A DNA stretch of 64,000 nucleotides from Cupriavidus sp. IDO. Its GTDB lineage: Bacteria > Pseudomonadota > Gammaproteobacteria > Burkholderiales > Burkholderiaceae. Below are positions 34,032 to 42,028 of this stretch, in pieces (the first letter of the stretch is position 1; every line of letters starts with the position of its first letter). A program made the translations under genes and the position numbers. The notes beneath the pieces are model-generated. The model saw nothing but the letters and a program-made list of their open reading frames with translations. It had not been told where the DNA came from and ran no database searches. Where the stretch lies: NCBI RefSeq assembly GCF_000812465.1, contig NZ_JWMA01000055.1, positions 62,001 through 126,000 of the forward strand, written 5' to 3'.

Positions 34032-34277
34032 TTAGAAGAGAATCCTTCGCGCGCGCGGATAGCAGGAGATGAGGCCCAATGCTTTTTGGAGCATCAGGAT
34101 GCTTCGTTGAATCTGTGCAATGTCGCTCTGCTGATATGTGACCGACTTCGTCCCGTCGCCTTGGCTGTAGGTGCCGGTCACGATCTTCGCGCCGGCCGAC
34201 AGATCGAAGTAGGCCGCCTGCAGCGCGGCCAACCTCGATTGCATGTCGGCGGTACTCATTCCGTCAGTGATGGCCAT
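34032..34277 (-). CDS. Head completion protein gpW-like
   Basis: An 81-aa protein with the gpW family pattern: MQSRLAALQAAYFDLSAGAK, a YSQGDGTKSVTYQQSDI hairpin and the IQRSILMLQKALG helix. It stabilises packaged heads and prepares connector assembly. It lies between terminase and portal as in lambda. Confidence 0.9.
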   Translation of the reverse strand: MAITDGMSTADMQSRLAALQAAYFDLSAGAKIVTGTYSQGDGTKSVTYQQSDIAQIQRSILMLQKALGLISCYPRARRILF

Positions 34278-34285
34278 TTCCGTTC

Positions 34286-36439
34286 CTATGCGAGGCGATC
34301 CGTCAGTTTCTTCCTGACGGGCTTTGCTTCTGGCGTCGTCGGCGCCTGTTCTGGGGATTGCTCAGCGGGCTGCCTAGGCGCCCAAACCTGCTGAACGGCG
34401 TCATAGTCGAGCGGCATAGCGACGAGATCGGCCCGCCGGTTCAGCTTCAACCCAAGATGAGTTAGACCACACAGCGCAGCATAGGCATACACACGGCAGT
34501 CGAGCGCCTCGTTTGCGCGCCCAGACGGCAACTCCCAGACCCGGTACTTATGGCCATTCGTGACTTTCACGACCGAGCGCTCAGACGTCAGTTGCTCGAA
34601 ATACCCGATGTCCCGATCGCTCGGAAAGTGCATGAAGCCGGGGCCGTGCTCCTCAAGGTGCAGTCGATTGCGGATCGTGTCCTTCGCCGCGTTCACGCCG
34701 AGGATCACCGGGCGGAACGATGCTTTGGTCTTCCGGGTTGGTTTCTTGATGGGCCAGACCGGGTTGCGCTTGCCGCTGACAGCCGACTCGCCCTTGATCG
34801 CCCAGACCTTCCGGCCGAGCCGCGCCTTCGAGAAGTCATAGACTTTCTGGGTGTGATTGCCGCCCGAGTCATGGCACACCGCCATTACTTCGAACCCGCG
34901 GCCATCGGCGCGATACCAGATACGCTTCAGGTAGTCATCCAGCCGGCCCCATGGATCGGGCGTTTCCATATCGCCCTCGATCACCTCGTAATCGATCGAC
35001 CAGCTTTCCTCGTTGCGACCCCAACCGACAACTTCGCATTCGAAGCGATCGCCCTGAGTGTCGACGCCGACGGTGATCACTGCAACGCCATCCGGCACCT
35101 CGGCCGCCCAAACCTCGCCGCGCGCAACGAGCGCCTCGAGGCGCAACGCCTTACCCGAGTTCGGGCGATAAGGCAGCCCGGCCTGCGTATTCCACCAGGT
35201 CTGCTTCTTCTCTTCGTCCGCGCCCGCGGCTAGCCACTTCGCGGCAATGTCAGAAGGCTTGTCCTTCTGCCAGGGGCTGAACATCTTGCTGGCCTGGAAC
35301 CCAGCATGCTCGTTGTCGACCTTCCATTCGCCGCATTCAGGGCATTTGGCGCGATAGACCGCATGGCGGTCACTCTCCCACCAGTCCCACACCACGGCTA
35401 TTGCTGCGTCGGTGGTTGACTTGCGCGAGTCTTCCGGACCGCGCCATGCGCGCTCGTATGCATCCAGTGGAACATGCCGAGCGCCGCAGCACTCGAATGG
35501 CCGCGTCTGATGCCAACGCGCCGTCTGTAGCGCGCGAAGCCGGTCACCTTCCGACCAGATCTGGCCGCACGACTCGCAGGAGATACGAGCCGTCTTCGGG
35601 AAATGCTCGACGACGTTACCGCTTTCGTCGCGACGCTTTTCCCATTCAACGTGCTTGAAGAAGTCCGGAAACATCCGGTGACCGCAGTGGGGGCACGTCA
35701 TGGATGCGCGCCGCTGGTCCGACTCCTTATAGCTGGCCTCGATGCGGCTTTCATCCTCGACCGTGGGTGAGCACGCCCGAATCGACAGCCAGTTGACGCC
35801 AAACGTCGCGGTACGTTCTTCGGCCAGCGCAATCGGCTCGCCTTCGCGCGTCACCGGGTACTTGTCGACCTCATCCGCCAGGATCACCCGCACCGGCCGT
35901 CGCGCAAGGTTGTCCGGGCTGCCAGCGCCGGCCAGCGCCAGAAAGCCGCCGGGGAACGCCTTGAACAGCAGGGTTTCGTCTGCGTTGCGCGTCTTGCTGG
36001 TACCGACCAGATCACGCAAGGCTGGCGTAACCCGGATGAGCGGGCTGATCCGCTCCTTACTGAATTGCTCCGCCGCATCCTCTTTCGGCTGCAGCAGCAG
36101 AATCGGGCATGGATCCAGGTGCGCGAAGTACCCGAACACATTCTCGAGCAATGCTGTCTTCAGCAGCTGGGTGCTCACCATTGTGGTGATCACGTGCACG
36201 CCAGGCTCGGTAACTGCAAGCATCGGCCCGCGCGCGATCTCGACCGTCGCTGTCGACCAGTTGCCAGATGTACTCCCGGCTTCCTTGGCCAGCTTCCGGT
36301 ACCGGTCCGCCCACTCGGGCACACTGATACGGGGCGGCGGCGTCCATGCCTTGCGCACAGACGCGCGGAGCCAATCAACCTTCTCGCTCCGAGAAATTGG
36401 CCTCCGGCTCGCCGAGTTGGGCGATTTGCTTATGGACAT
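34286..36439 (-). CDS. Terminase large subunit (lambda gpA family)
   Basis: DNA-packaging ATPase/nuclease of 717 aa. The ATPase domain has PILLLQPKEDAAEQFSKERI and the Walker B-like VILADEVDKYP. Two Cys pairs (CPHCG and CESCG) form a zinc site around residues 245-295. The nuclease domain contains ITVGVDTQGDRFECEVVGWG. Its start overlaps the end of the small-subunit gene by 65 bp, which is unusual, so a downstream start cannot be excluded. Confidence 0.94.
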   Translation of the reverse strand: MSISKSPNSASRRPISRSEKVDWLRASVRKAWTPPPRISVPEWADRYRKLAKEAGSTSGNWSTATVEIARGPMLAVTEPGVHVITTMVSTQLLKTALLENVFGYFAHLDPCPILLLQPKEDAAEQFSKERISPLIRVTPALRDLVGTSKTRNADETLLFKAFPGGFLALAGAGSPDNLARRPVRVILADEVDKYPVTREGEPIALAEERTATFGVNWLSIRACSPTVEDESRIEASYKESDQRRASMTCPHCGHRMFPDFFKHVEWEKRRDESGNVVEHFPKTARISCESCGQIWSEGDRLRALQTARWHQTRPFECCGARHVPLDAYERAWRGPEDSRKSTTDAAIAVVWDWWESDRHAVYRAKCPECGEWKVDNEHAGFQASKMFSPWQKDKPSDIAAKWLAAGADEEKKQTWWNTQAGLPYRPNSGKALRLEALVARGEVWAAEVPDGVAVITVGVDTQGDRFECEVVGWGRNEESWSIDYEVIEGDMETPDPWGRLDDYLKRIWYRADGRGFEVMAVCHDSGGNHTQKVYDFSKARLGRKVWAIKGESAVSGKRNPVWPIKKPTRKTKASFRPVILGVNAAKDTIRNRLHLEEHGPGFMHFPSDRDIGYFEQLTSERSVVKVTNGHKYRVWELPSGRANEALDCRVYAYAALCGLTHLGLKLNRRADLVAMPLDYDAVQQVWAPRQPAEQSPEQAPTTPEAKPVRKKLTDRLA

Positions 36440-36995
36440 GCGCTGTAAGGGCCTCAGTTACCCGATCGGCCTCAACGCCCAGGTCGGCAGCCAGGATCGG
36501 CCCGACCCGTGTCGGCCAGTTCAGCCATGCGTCACGCTGTGCCCGGAACTCCTCGAAGAGGATTGCAGTTGCGGTTTCAAGATCGACAAGCGAACCGGAC
36601 TTCTGTTCGTACTCGAGCTGGCGAAGCAGCGCGAGGTAATTCTCTTTCCTCTGAAGGGCGGTCGCGTAATCGACCATATCGACATCGCCCGACTTGATCA
36701 GGCGATCAGCCGCGCCGGCCAGATCCTCGTCGTCGCCGACCTTCAGCGGCGCTTCGGTTCGCGCCGGCTCCGGAGTGCGAACAGGCTGCGAACTGTTCGC
36801 AGGGGTGTTCGCACCGGTGTTCGCAGTGTTCGCACCCTTCGCGTTGGCCTCGCGCCAGGCCGTTCCAACGAGAGAAGCGTCCAGCCCGTTCTCCCCGGAA
36901 AGCCGCAGCCTGCCTTGCTTTACAGCCCTCCGAACCAGCGTGTCCGAGCATCCTTCGCGGCGCGCAAACTCGCGGATGGAAATGGGGGTTGTCAT
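36375..36995 (-). CDS. Terminase small subunit (Nu1-like)
   Basis: A 206-aa protein starting MTTPISIREFARREGCSD, a winged-helix-type HTH that should bind the packaging initiation site. The middle has an Ala/Asn/Thr-rich linker with repeated GANT units. The C-terminal half is helical (LILFEEFRAQRDAWLNW-like) and would contact the large subunit. The start at 36995 is preferred to 37019. Confidence 0.8.
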   Translation of the reverse strand: MTTPISIREFARREGCSDTLVRRAVKQGRLRLSGENGLDASLVGTAWREANAKGANTANTGANTPANSSQPVRTPEPARTEAPLKVGDDEDLAGAADRLIKSGDVDMVDYATALQRKENYLALLRQLEYEQKSGSLVDLETATAILFEEFRAQRDAWLNWPTRVGPILAADLGVEADRVTEALTAHVHKQIAQLGEPEANFSEREG

Positions 36996-37110
36996 ACAAG
37001 TGCGAACAGGTGCGAACACCTTTCAAAGTTCATAGCTGGGGGAAAATCGGGGTGCGCAATTGCCCCCGCTGCATTAGGGAGGGGGAAGGACCCGCCGCAT
37101 GCCTATCGCG

Positions 37111-37734
37111 TCACCTCTTGGCCGTAGCCACCGCCCGCGCCAGCGCTGCGCCGAGCTCACGCCTGAACGACGCGCCAACCACCTTGCGGGCCAGGTCTTG
37201 ATACCCGAGCCGCTGCTTCGCCTCGTGCGCGTCCTGGAACTTGACCAGCAACTTCAGGCCAGCCTTCTTGCCGCGCGTCGCCTTGGACCGCTGCCACACA
37301 CCGTCCACCTCACCAGCGCTGGTCTTGACCTTCCCGATGAAGACATTCTTCTTCGCGGCCAGTCGCTTCACCGTCGTGCGCGGCAGGTTGCCGTACTGGT
37401 TGACCTTCTGGCCAACCGGCTTGATCAGGGCGCGCGCGTTCAGCTTGTTCGGGCCACCAGCCTCATATGGAAGCAGATACGCCGCAGCGATGTCCTTGAC
37501 ATACACCATCGCCGTCAGGCTGCTCTTGTTGGCCAGCTTGACGCTTACAGAGTTCAGCGTGAAGGGCGTCGGCTTGTCCAAAACCTTCGCCATGTTCTCC
37601 CGCTCAGCTGCCTGCAGTTTCTTCGCCACGGCGTTGATCGCCTGTGCCGTGGCGAACGGCAGTTGCTTTACTGCCAGTGCGTCGAGCTGCTTGTTCAGCG
37701 CCTTTACGTCGAACCGCACTGAGATGTCGAGCAT
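37111..37734 (-). CDS. Minor tail protein Z-like (gpZ)
   Basis: A 207-aa basic protein with the gpZ-family pattern: QLPFATAQAINAVAKKLQAA near the N-terminus, then KPTPFTLNSVSVKLANKSSL and the C-terminal LARKVVGASFRREL. In lambda it helps complete the tail end. Its place upstream of the terminase genes, apart from other tail genes, is unusual. Confidence 0.75.
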   Translation of the reverse strand: MLDISVRFDVKALNKQLDALAVKQLPFATAQAINAVAKKLQAAERENMAKVLDKPTPFTLNSVSVKLANKSSLTAMVYVKDIAAAYLLPYEAGGPNKLNARALIKPVGQKVNQYGNLPRTTVKRLAAKKNVFIGKVKTSAGEVDGVWQRSKATRGKKAGLKLLVKFQDAHEAKQRLGYQDLARKVVGASFRRELGAALARAVATAKR

Positions 37735-37735
37735 G

Positions 37736-38035
37736 CTACGGCCTCGGCCAGGCGGCAGGGATCACGTCAGACTCCGGCTCCGTCGCGTACAACGGGACAT
37801 CCCCCATCGTGCGCGATGGCGAGCCTGGGGGGAATGCCGTCACGGACACGATCGCAAGCGCGCCACCAAGACCAAAACTTTCCTCTTCGATGCCTGTAAC
37901 GATGGCAGCCACCGTGCGCCGGCCATTCAGCCAGAGCGACGAGCGCATCAGAACGGTCTCGCCAATGAGCGTTACGCCCGGTTCCCTGGCCGCCTCGGAC
38001 GCCCCGGTCTTTGCGGTTTTCGCGGTTTTTGCCAT
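37736..38035 (-). CDS. Hypothetical protein upstream of gpZ-like gene
   Basis: A 99-aa protein starting MAKTAKTAKTGASEAARE at ATG 38035. A short basic repeat precedes strand-rich sequence (LIGETVLMRSSLWLNGRRTV). It ends 1 bp before the gpZ-like gene and is probably co-translated. In other phages this slot is held by neck-type proteins, but I cannot confirm that here. Confidence 0.6.
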   Translation of the reverse strand: MAKTAKTAKTGASEAAREPGVTLIGETVLMRSSLWLNGRRTVAAIVTGIEEESFGLGGALAIVSVTAFPPGSPSRTMGDVPLYATEPESDVIPAAWPRP

Positions 38036-38184
38036 ATCGCTGATCGCCTCAAGAGGATTCGCGCCAGGCAAGAGCGAAGCGCCACAAACCCGCCAGCACC
38101 GAGATTGCGGAAATAAAAAAAGCCCGCTCGGCGCCGCCGGCAGGCACAAACCCAGGCGCAAGCCTGAGAGGAGACAACTGTGTC

Positions 38185-38231
38185 GCTGGCGTAACGTTAA
38201 GCGGGGAACCTAGGCTTAGCGTTACGCCAGC
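38185..38231. repeat. Large imperfect inverted repeat upstream of the late genes
   Basis: Arms 38185-38202 and 38214-38231 pair over 18 bp with one mismatch and an 11-base loop. Each arm contains TAACG/CGTTA blocks, and the right arm (TAGCGTTACGCCA) resembles the 13-bp CI operators. No T-run follows, so it is not a standard terminator. It could be a regulator site or an RNA structure in the late transcript. Confidence 0.6.
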
Positions 38232-38413
38232 AGAACATTGGGGGAGGATGGCGCGGGCTCATCTCGCGCATGCCGGTGATCAGTCCGGCGAAGCTTGCTC
38301 CCTTCACCCTCAGCGAAACGGACAAGCCGTTGGCACGCTCGGTGCCCGATCACCCGGCCGCGCCGGCACTCTTCCGCTTCGCTGAGGAGGCTCCTGAAGG
38401 AGCCCGGTAACAC
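38222..38413 (-). CDS. Small hypothetical protein
   Basis: A 63-aa basic protein from GTG 38413, which immediately follows the TAA of the preceding gene. Its 3' end runs into the right arm of the inverted repeat. The sequence is Arg/His/Ser rich without a known motif. Coding status is uncertain; the coupling to the upstream gene is the main support. Confidence 0.35.
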   Translation of the reverse strand: MLPGSFRSLLSEAEECRRGRVIGHRACQRLVRFAEGEGSKLRRTDHRHARDEPAPSSPNVLLA

Positions 38414-38695
38414 TTAAACCGATGCGCACATGCGCCAACGTGGCATCACCACGGGGCGTCCACGTTTGGCTGCGCGCAAATGGAACGTCTCGCGGGCGTT
38501 CAGGCCTGCCATGGGCCGCGTATCGGCGAGCGCCAGATGCGCCGGCTTGCCGACGACGGAACGAGCCCAGTCGACGACTTTGGAAACGAAATACCGGATC
38601 GTGTCGGTCACGGCTTCCGCGACAGTGACAACGAACACTCGAAGCGCGGTGGTGACGCGAGACCAGGTGGTGATGGAGCTGTAAGTGATTACCAT
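38414..38695 (-). CDS. Hypothetical protein, possible membrane-associated
   Basis: A 93-aa protein starting MVITYSSITTWSRVTTAL at ATG 38695, with AAAGGT about 5 bases upstream. One moderately hydrophobic segment (VTTALRVFVVTVAEAVTD) is followed by a basic C-terminus. Lies at the start of the late region. No family recognised. Confidence 0.5.
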   Translation of the reverse strand: MVITYSSITTWSRVTTALRVFVVTVAEAVTDTIRYFVSKVVDWARSVVGKPAHLALADTRPMAGLNARETFHLRAAKRGRPVVMPRWRMCASV

Positions 38696-38758
38696 GGTTA
38701 CCTTTCGGGGAAGACGAGGGACGGCTCGCATGGGGGAGCCAACCAGATGCCACCAGGC

Positions 38759-38995
38759 TTACGCCGGCGTGAAATCGATGTAGATCTCGGCGCCCAGCTT
38801 GAAATGCTTGGCTGCCTCATCGTTGATCGTCATCAGCTTGATCGAGCCGCCGGGGGTGGCTGCGTAGAAGCCCTCGTTCTCTTTCGAGCCTGACGTCACC
38901 GGCTGCATCTCCACTTCGTGGATATGCCCCTTGGCTTTGTCCCAGTGCTCGACTTGGGCGAGGCGGGTCACTTTGAATTTCGCGCGAACGGTCAT
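38759..38995 (-). CDS. Hypothetical phage protein
   Basis: A 78-aa protein starting MTVRAKFKVTRLAQVEHWD. It has strand-rich sequence with a HEVEMQPVTSGSKENEGFY segment and an acidic C-terminus. The pattern is that of small OB-like or nucleic-acid-associated phage proteins, but I cannot name it. It is the first gene after the early-operon terminator. Confidence 0.65.
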   Translation of the reverse strand: MTVRAKFKVTRLAQVEHWDKAKGHIHEVEMQPVTSGSKENEGFYAATPGGSIKLMTINDEAAKHFKLGAEIYIDFTPA

Positions 38996-39095
38996 GGTTG
39001 TTCCTTGGCGTGCCAGGCTGGGCGGACACCGCGCGCGAGCCCACACCCCACAGCAGGAAGCAGTAGGTCGGCAGGAACATGGCGGGCTCCAATGC

Positions 39096-39127
39096 AAAAA
39101 GCCCGCTGGCTTTCACCTAGCGGGCTT
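39096..39127 (-). terminator. Terminator of the leftward early operon
   Basis: A 9-bp perfect stem (aagcccgct / agcgggctt) with an 11-base loop, followed on the minus strand by five T residues. It separates the early genes (39182-49640) from the late genes and is a likely target of an antiterminator. Confidence 0.8.
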
Positions 39128-39181
39128 ACTTTGGGCGCACCTCGCGCCCCACGTCGTCAATATATCAAAGAGATTTTTGTT

Positions 39182-39589
39182 TTACAAGCTTGGTTTTTCT
39201 GACACTTCGTCGCCAAACTTGCTGGCAACGAAGGCGCGCATGGCGGCAACCAGTGGCGTCGAGCCCTCCATGCCGTCGAGGCCACCAACATCAACGACCC
39301 CCAGTTCAACGTCGTAGTATCCGTGATCTGCAACGGCTGGGTGAGCAGCCTTGTATCCTGAGTCGCATGCCCAAAGTGCAATTCGCTCGCGCGCGATGAT
39401 TGGGCCGCCCGTGTCCCAGTTTTCCGACGGCGCCCAGCTAGCCAGAGGCGACCGTCCTTCGATTTCGCCGCCGACACCATATTGCTCCACGATTGCGTCG
39501 TCCGGCCCAGTGGATTGGAGGGTCAGATTCCCCTCCGCTCGTGCTACCCAATAGTCCAGCAGCGCCCCTTCCAGTTCAGATACCTTCAT
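39182..39589 (-). CDS. NinX/DUF2591-like phage protein
   Basis: A 135-aa protein with the characteristic opening MKVSELEGALLDYWVARAEG and the YGVGGEIEGRSPLASWAPSE region, then a PIIARERIAL stretch. This pattern marks the DUF2591 (NinX) family found in lambdoid early operons. Function unknown. Overlaps the next gene by 4 bp. Confidence 0.85.
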   Translation of the reverse strand: MKVSELEGALLDYWVARAEGNLTLQSTGPDDAIVEQYGVGGEIEGRSPLASWAPSENWDTGGPIIARERIALWACDSGYKAAHPAVADHGYYDVELGVVDVGGLDGMEGSTPLVAAMRAFVASKFGDEVSEKPSL

Positions 39590-39843
39590 CGCCTCTCCCC
39601 GTCCGGCCGCGCCATGTCATCCCGAAATGCGAAATCAAGCCCGCACTGGCCCCAATCCTCGCCCTCGTGGTTCTTGCATCCCTTGTTTGAACAGTAGCCC
39701 CAATAGTCCGTGCCCCACGGTTCCACGCTCATCTCATCGTTGCAGCAGACGTGGATGATCGGCCAGCCGCAGGCTTTGCAATACAGGTTTGGCGCAAGCC
39801 TGGCTGTGTTATGCGGCTTCGCTTTCACTTCGCTCATACCCAT
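39586..39843 (-). CDS. Small zinc-ribbon phage protein
   Basis: An 85-aa protein with CKAC, CC, and CSNKGC elements that could bind one or two zinc ions. The start may be ATG 39843 or 39837; a GGAG ribosome binding site fits the second. Function unknown. Confidence 0.65.
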   Translation of the reverse strand: MGMSEVKAKPHNTARLAPNLYCKACGWPIIHVCCNDEMSVEPWGTDYWGYCSNKGCKNHEGEDWGQCGLDFAFRDDMARPDGERR

Positions 39844-39887
39844 CTCCTCTCACCATTGGCGACGCAATACACTGCTATCGAGGCACA

Positions 39888-40331
39888 TCAATCCCGATAC
39901 TCAATCTCGAAGTCATCGACCTCAATCGCATCACCACACTTCAACTCGGGTATCCCAGCGTCTGGGTATGCGCGCTGGAGAAACAGGCTCAGATTGCAGT
40001 CACAGCCATAATTTCCATCGAAGAACATATATTCTGCGCCGTAGGCTTCGTATCCGTACCCGAAGTCGTACTCGTAAGGGTAACGCTGGCCATCATAGAC
40101 GAGCGTCATCTTTGCGATGGTCCGCTTCATCGCCAATGGGCCATCGCTCTCACTAAAGCACACGATCTGGCCGGCAGCTTTGGCAAAGAGCGACACTTCA
40201 GCCTTGAAGATTGCCCGATCTTCCGGCGTCGCGAACCAGTAGTTGCGCTCAGGGCCAAACTTCGCCGTCGCCAGACCATCATTATTGATCTCGCCCCAAA
40301 AAAACAGGTGGTACTCGCCAGCTTTCATCAT
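39888..40331 (-). CDS. Hypothetical acidic phage protein
   Basis: A 147-aa protein starting MMKAGEYHLFFWGEINNDG. The N-terminal half is compact alpha/beta (ATPEDRAIFKAEVSLFAKAA). The C-terminal half is Tyr/Asp/Gly rich (YEYDFGYGYEAYGAEYMFF) and ends in an acidic EVDDFEIEYRD tail. No family is recognised. Part of the early operon. Confidence 0.65.
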   Translation of the reverse strand: MMKAGEYHLFFWGEINNDGLATAKFGPERNYWFATPEDRAIFKAEVSLFAKAAGQIVCFSESDGPLAMKRTIAKMTLVYDGQRYPYEYDFGYGYEAYGAEYMFFDGNYGCDCNLSLFLQRAYPDAGIPELKCGDAIEVDDFEIEYRD

Positions 40332-40336
40332 TTCCG

Positions 40337-40732
40337 TCACGGCGCGACTCCGACATCCCACTCATTGGTCTCTGGCCCATCCTCCCCAACCTTGGCCTCT
40401 GCGACCCACGCATCATATCCCTCCCCGAGAAGCGCCCGACACATCTGGTCGATGACCCAAGTCTTGTGGTGTTCGCCGTCTATCCCTCCATACCTGAAGG
40501 CCATGTCAAGCGCCGCGTCGCCGCGCGCCTCGGCCCGCTCCAGCCGCTCGATGAGCTCGATCACGACGACCGGGTTGGCGGCAGCGATGTAGCGTGCGTG
40601 CTCGAAGTCACGCCCTTGCGCCAACTGATCCTCACCGCCATCGACATCCCGGACGATGGTTCCGTATGCCTCCCACCGTCCCGGCGTCACCGCCAGCGCC
40701 GCCACCTTGATCTGTTCTAGGTTCAGTTCCAT
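40337..40732 (-). CDS. Ead/Ea22-like protein
   Basis: A 131-aa protein starting MELNLEQIKVAALAVTPG. It contains the Ea22-type core TPGRWEAYGTIVRD and DFEHARYIAAANPVVVIELI, found in many lambdoid early-region proteins. Lambda Ea22 affects the lysis/lysogeny balance; a similar effect here is inference. Confidence 0.8.
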   Translation of the reverse strand: MELNLEQIKVAALAVTPGRWEAYGTIVRDVDGGEDQLAQGRDFEHARYIAAANPVVVIELIERLERAEARGDAALDMAFRYGGIDGEHHKTWVIDQMCRALLGEGYDAWVAEAKVGEDGPETNEWDVGVAP

Positions 40733-40742
40733 CTCCGTCCTC

Positions 40743-41627
40743 TCAGTCTTGGTAACGAGGATACGTCTTTGCCAGCGGGCTGAGGTCGGATTCGTCGGGA
40801 GCAGCTGGCAGCGGCATCCAGTGCGATGGCATTTGCTCTTCCCAGGCAGGCTCTTCTCCATCGCTTCCGTCGTAGAAGCAATCTACGTAAGTATGCCCTT
40901 CCCGGAAGCACAGCGTGAAGACGCAGTCACCCTCGGGAAGCCGCTCAGTCACCGGAATCCACCCCTCCGGCTCGGCCTGGGCCTGGCGCGGGCGGCTTGC
41001 CATGCGATCTGCATGTGATAGTGCGCACTCGTTTTCCGTTGATGGCAGGCTCTCGCGGAGAGCCTTCAGCCATGCATTGCGACCTTCGGTGCGCTCGATT
41101 TCCTCTCGATGCATTTGCTCGGAGCGCTCCGCCAGCCTGCTATTGGAATCAATCTGTGCCGCTCTCCAGTCGCATCCCGTCTGCTTGGCCGGGTCTTGCC
41201 AGCAGGAAGCATCACAGTCGGACCGGATGGAGGATTCAAGCTGCTCCAGCATGAATGCCTTGAATCCTTCATGGTCAGGTGTTGGCGGCAGCCATTCGCG
41301 CACCTGCTCGAGCATGGCTTCGTATTTGGCCTGCAAATCCACCGATTCCTGACGATACCCTGCATACCGCGCGCACATTGCCTGGTGATCGGCTTCGGCC
41401 TCACACTCGGCCTCAGCATCTGAAAGGCCTCGCAAGCGCTGAACTTCCGCGCGGGCCGCCTCCGCCTTCTTGGTATAGAAATCAGACGGCTCGAAGCGTT
41501 CCGGGATAGGCGAGTCGATAGGTTCGTCCCGCATCATGATCAGCGCGCCCATTGCGCGTGCGCAGGTCATGACAAAGACATTGAAAGGGATGCCCTTGGA
41601 AATGGCTGCTGTGTAGCCCGTCGGCAT
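40743..41627 (-). CDS. Hypothetical protein with C-terminal DUF551
   Basis: A 294-aa modular early protein. An N-terminal helical part starts MPTGYTAAISKGIPFNVFV, a coiled-coil middle (about residues 50-110) follows, and then a Cys/Trp-containing part. The C-terminal DUF551 domain has GWIPVTERLPEGDCVFTLCF and HWMPLPAAPDE. DUF551 domains are common in phage early genes; their function is unknown. Start overlaps the preceding stop. Confidence 0.75.
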   Translation of the reverse strand: MPTGYTAAISKGIPFNVFVMTCARAMGALIMMRDEPIDSPIPERFEPSDFYTKKAEAARAEVQRLRGLSDAEAECEAEADHQAMCARYAGYRQESVDLQAKYEAMLEQVREWLPPTPDHEGFKAFMLEQLESSIRSDCDASCWQDPAKQTGCDWRAAQIDSNSRLAERSEQMHREEIERTEGRNAWLKALRESLPSTENECALSHADRMASRPRQAQAEPEGWIPVTERLPEGDCVFTLCFREGHTYVDCFYDGSDGEEPAWEEQMPSHWMPLPAAPDESDLSPLAKTYPRYQD

Positions 41628-42028
41628 TATTTCGGCTCCTTGATGGTCTCGGCTGCCAGTGGCGTGGCGCTCATGGCGGCCAGCGTGGATTTCATGCGCT
41701 CGACTTCCGCTGGGTTCTCGTCGCGCCATTGCTGCCAGCTCGCGTGCTCCAGCTTCCATACAATCCAATCCGGGTGGTCTGGCTTGGCGATGAATGGACT
41801 ATGACCATCCATGCATTGCGCACACCGTATAGGCCCCTTCGCAACATAAAGGTGGTTGGCGCAGAAGTAGAGCCCGCAGCCGCTTTCCCCGCCGTATGGC
41901 TCGCCGCCGCAGATATGCGCCAAGCCCCGGTCGATCTTCTTGTTGCAGTCGGGGTGGTCGCAGATGGCAGGCACGCCGTAGCCAATGTCCCGGCTCCAGT
42001 TACTGTCATATCCGAGGCTCCAGCCCAT
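41627..42028 (-). CDS. Zinc-binding hypothetical phage protein
   Basis: A 133-aa protein starting MGWSLGYDSNWSRDIGYGV, with CDHPDC, HICGG, CGLYFCANH and CAQC. That number of Cys/His pairs is enough for two zinc sites in a RING-like or treble-clef arrangement. The C-terminal part is helical. Known from several phages as a protein of unknown function. Confidence 0.75.
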   Translation of the reverse strand: MGWSLGYDSNWSRDIGYGVPAICDHPDCNKKIDRGLAHICGGEPYGGESGCGLYFCANHLYVAKGPIRCAQCMDGHSPFIAKPDHPDWIVWKLEHASWQQWRDENPAEVERMKSTLAAMSATPLAAETIKEPK

